15,256 nt of DNA from NCBI GenBank assembly GCA_028289725.1, contig JANQOH010000041.1, positions 1 through 15,256 of the forward strand. Direction: 5' to 3'. The translations under genes were made by a program, and so were the position numbers. Origin of the DNA: Alphaproteobacteria bacterium. Lineage in GTDB: Bacteria > Pseudomonadota > Alphaproteobacteria > UBA7887. Every line of letters starts with the position of its first letter. Positions within the stretch are counted from its first letter, which is position 1. Shown here in pieces: positions 13,617 to 15,256 of this stretch. The notes beneath the pieces are model-generated. The model saw only the letters and a list, made by a program, of their open reading frames with translations, had not been told where the DNA came from and searched no databases.

Positions 13617-14498
13617 ATGGCCCTGAACATCCGACAATTGACCCCGGTCTTCGCCGCCGAAATCACCGGCGTCGATTTGCGGGCACCGCTTGACGATGAA
13701 ACCTTTGCGACGATCCGCGATGCGTTTCACACCCATGCGGTGCTCGCCTTTCCGGACCAGCATCTGGATGACGATCAGCAAACCAAATTCAGTGAACGCT
13801 TTGGTGCGCTGGAACGCTCGATCGCCGAGACGATCAGCGCCAATCCGGTCGTTTATCACTTGGCGAATGTGGATGACGAAGGTGCGCTTCTGAAGCCGGA
13901 CGACCCCAAACGCATGATCTTGGAGGGCAACAAAGCGTGGCACACCGACAGTTCTTTCAAGGTCGTGCCGGCGATGGTCTCGCTCCTTTCGGCGCGTGAG
14001 GTGCCGCCGGAGGGCGGCGAGACTGAATATGCGGATATGCGCGCCGCTTACGATGCGCTCGACGACAACAAGAAGCGCGACCTCGAAGATGCAATCGGCC
14101 TGCACAGCTTTGCCTACTCGCAGGGTCAGCTCGGCACCGGCGCACTCACCGGAGACGAACTGGATGCCCTGCCACCGGTCGAACATCCGATGATCCGCAC
14201 GCACCCCGCGAACGGACGTAAGGCGCTCTACATCGGACGCCACGCGTCGCACATTGTCGGCCGGCTGGTCGAGGAAAGCCGGACCCTGCTCGGCGAGCTC
14301 TTGGCGTTCGCGACACAGCCGCAATTCACCTACCGCCACGAATGGCGCGTCGGCGATTTGGTGATGTGGGACAATCGCAGCGTCCTGCATCGCGGCCGGC
14401 CGTGGGACGAAAGCCGCTACCGCCGCGTCATGCACCGCACCACGGTGGCGGGTGAGGCCGCCGACAATCCGTGGCGGGTTGACGCCGCCGCCGAATAA
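13617..14498 (+). CDS. TauD/TfdA family Fe(II)/2-oxoglutarate-dependent dioxygenase
   Basis: The protein has 293 residues from ATG 13617. The iron triad is His109 and Asp111 (AWHTDSSF) plus His258 (SVLHRG), and the 2-oxoglutarate-binding arginine is Arg274 (VMHRTT), aligned with TauD Arg270. The N-terminus IRQLTPVFAAEITGVDLRAPL, WDNRSVLHRG and the ending are typical of the TfdA/TauD/alkylsulfatase group, which hydroxylates a carbon next to a heteroatom so that the product falls apart. The substrate class (sulfonate, sulfate ester, aryloxyalkanoate or other) cannot be told. No transporter is nearby to help. The gene is divergent from the Gfo/Idh-IolD-like operon with 146 bases between them, and is followed by a luciferase-like gene. 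Its ribosome-binding site is weak. Confidence 0.88.
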   Translation: MALNIRQLTPVFAAEITGVDLRAPLDDETFATIRDAFHTHAVLAFPDQHLDDDQQTKFSERFGALERSIAETISANPVVYHLANVDDEGALLKPDDPKRMILEGNKAWHTDSSFKVVPAMVSLLSAREVPPEGGETEYADMRAAYDALDDNKKRDLEDAIGLHSFAYSQGQLGTGALTGDELDALPPVEHPMIRTHPANGRKALYIGRHASHIVGRLVEESRTLLGELLAFATQPQFTYRHEWRVGDLVMWDNRSVLHRGRPWDESRYRRVMHRTTVAGEAADNPWRVDAAAE

Positions 14499-14515
14499 CC
14501 GCTACCCACTACGCG

Positions 14516-14529
14516 CGCCGTTTCCGGCG
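14516..14529 (+). terminator. Weak hairpin after the dioxygenase gene
   Basis: CGCCG and CGGCG pair perfectly around a TTTC loop, 17 bases after the stop codon, followed by GTTTGG. The stem is only five pairs and the T-run is poor, so termination strength is uncertain. Confidence 0.25.
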
Positions 14530-14596
14530 GTTTGGCCGCGCGCCCGCGTAATCACAACCGACAGACACCCGCACGACAGCCGCCTGGGAGGGCACC

Positions 14597-15256
14597 ATGG
14601 ATATCGGCGTTTTCATGTTTCCAACCGACTACAGCATCCGTATGGACGAACTCGGTCCGGCGCTTGAGGAACGCGGGTTCTCTTCGCTGTTCGTGCCGGA
14701 ACATTCTCATATCCCGACGAGCCGCAAGAGCCCGTGGCCGGGCGGCGATGAACTGCCGCGCGAATATTGGAGCACGCTCGATCCCTTCGTCGCGCTGTCG
14801 TTCGCGGCCCGCACCACCACCAAACTGAAACTCGGCACCGGCATTTGCCTGGTGCCGCAGCGCGACCATTTCGCCACCGCCAAATCGATCGCCAGCCTCG
14901 ATCTGATGTCGGGCGGCCGTTTCATCTTCGGCATGGGCGGCGGCTGGAACGTCGAGGAAATGGAAGATCACGGCGTGGTCTACAAGACGCGATTCAAACA
15001 GCTCCGCGAACAGGTGCTGGCGATGAAGGAGCTGTGGACCAAGGAAGAAGCCGAATTTCACGGCGAGTTCGTCGATTTCGATCCGTGCTGGGCCGAGCCC
15101 AAGCCGGTGCAGAAACCGCATCCGCCGATCATCCTCGGCGGCGAGACGATCCACACCATGCGCCGCGTCGTCGAATTCTGCGATGGCTGGTTCCCGCGCC
15201 CGCGCTTCGGCTTCGACGTGACCGGCAATATCACGAAACTGCGCGAAGTGGCGGAC
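14597..15256 (+). CDS. Luciferase-like (LLM class) oxidoreductase, Rv2161c-like (3' end outside window)
   Basis: The visible part is 220 codons with no stop; family members run to about 280-300 residues, so roughly the last quarter is missing. ATG 14597 is preceded by GGGAGGG. The sequence opens MDIGVFMFPTDYSIR and continues with LFVPEHSHIP, the KSPWPGGDELPREYW segment, KLKLGTGICLVPQRD, SLDLMSGGRFIFGMGGGWNVEEMEDHG and PKPVQKPHPPIILGG. These I recognise as the Rv2161c-type LLM subgroup, usually annotated as F420-dependent. It shares only the LLM fold with the oxidoreductase at 7761-8783; the two belong to different subfamilies and are not a recent duplication. It may be co-transcribed with the dioxygenase 98 bases upstream, separated by a weak hairpin. 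Confidence 0.88.
   Translation, partial: MDIGVFMFPTDYSIRMDELGPALEERGFSSLFVPEHSHIPTSRKSPWPGGDELPREYWSTLDPFVALSFAARTTTKLKLGTGICLVPQRDHFATAKSIASLDLMSGGRFIFGMGGGWNVEEMEDHGVVYKTRFKQLREQVLAMKELWTKEEAEFHGEFVDFDPCWAEPKPVQKPHPPIILGGETIHTMRRVVEFCDGWFPRPRFGFDVTGNITKLREVAD

Noticed and set aside
13521..14435. A 304-codon minus-strand open frame
   Set aside because: It is antisense to the TauD-type dioxygenase, which has complete iron and 2-oxoglutarate ligands.
14513..14543. GCGCGC repeats flanking the dioxygenase 3' hairpin
   Set aside because: GCGCGC is self-complementary and frequent in this GC-rich sequence, so the pairing has little weight.
14552..15154. A 200-codon minus-strand open frame at the right end
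   Set aside because: It is antisense to the truncated Rv2161c-like gene, whose plus frame is open to the window edge and matches the family throughout.
1..15256. CRISPR array, tRNA, rRNA, insertion sequence or phage/attachment site
   Set aside because: I found no spaced direct repeats, no tRNA-like cloverleaf, no transposase or integrase frame and no terminal inverted repeats. Almost all of the window is accounted for by metabolic and regulatory genes.

Overview
This is a GC-rich, densely packed bacterial chromosomal window, probably from an alphaproteobacterium in the broad Rhodospirillales/Hyphomicrobiales sense. That placement is inferred from the GCG/CGC-rich codon use and the gene families present, not from a marker gene. 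I see no rRNA, tRNA, transposase, phage gene or CRISPR array. Fourteen protein genes can be supported. Two run off the window edges.

Layout: (1) 1-2356, minus strand: a SAM-domain / class III nucleotidyl cyclase / AAA ATPase signalling protein whose C-terminus lies outside the window. (2) 2485-3657, plus: a flavoprotein of the acyl-CoA dehydrogenase/monooxygenase type. (3) 3667-4794, minus: a dienelactone-hydrolase-family enzyme downstream of an antibiotic-biosynthesis-monooxygenase (ABM) fold protein, with an ArsR-type regulator transcribed divergently (4925-5572, plus). (4) 5573-5858: a 286-base gene-poor gap containing a sharply AT-rich island and a possible 32-codon leader ORF. (5) 5859-6746, plus: a SAM methyltransferase, which converges on and overlaps an epoxide-hydrolase-like alpha/beta hydrolase (6724-7635, minus). 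(6) 7761-8783, plus: an Rv3520c-type luciferase-like oxidoreductase. (7) 8801-10524: a MarR repressor (minus) divergent from an exported cupin and a glutathione S-transferase (plus). Their shared intergenic region holds three copies of one palindromic box, one of them inside a recognisable promoter. (8) 10521-13470, minus: a Gfo/Idh/MocA dehydrogenase translationally overlapping an IolD-like thiamine-diphosphate (ThDP) enzyme. (9) 13617-15256, plus: a TauD/TfdA-type Fe(II)/2-oxoglutarate dioxygenase and an Rv2161c-type luciferase-like oxidoreductase cut by the window end.

The content is mostly redox and hydrolytic enzymes paired with small local regulators, as expected of an accessory catabolic or detoxification region. 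Three groups look like functional units. One is MarR/cupin/GST, with the best-defined regulatory DNA in the window. The second is ArsR/ABM (with or without the dienelactone hydrolase), with a perfect 14-bp palindrome between the divergent genes. The third is Gfo/Idh + IolD-like + dioxygenase, which resembles a fragment of cyclitol or sugar-acid catabolism without the rest of an inositol pathway. I do not see a clearly novel multi-gene system. The most concrete new observations are the two operator regions and the unassigned IolD-like/Gfo-Idh pair.
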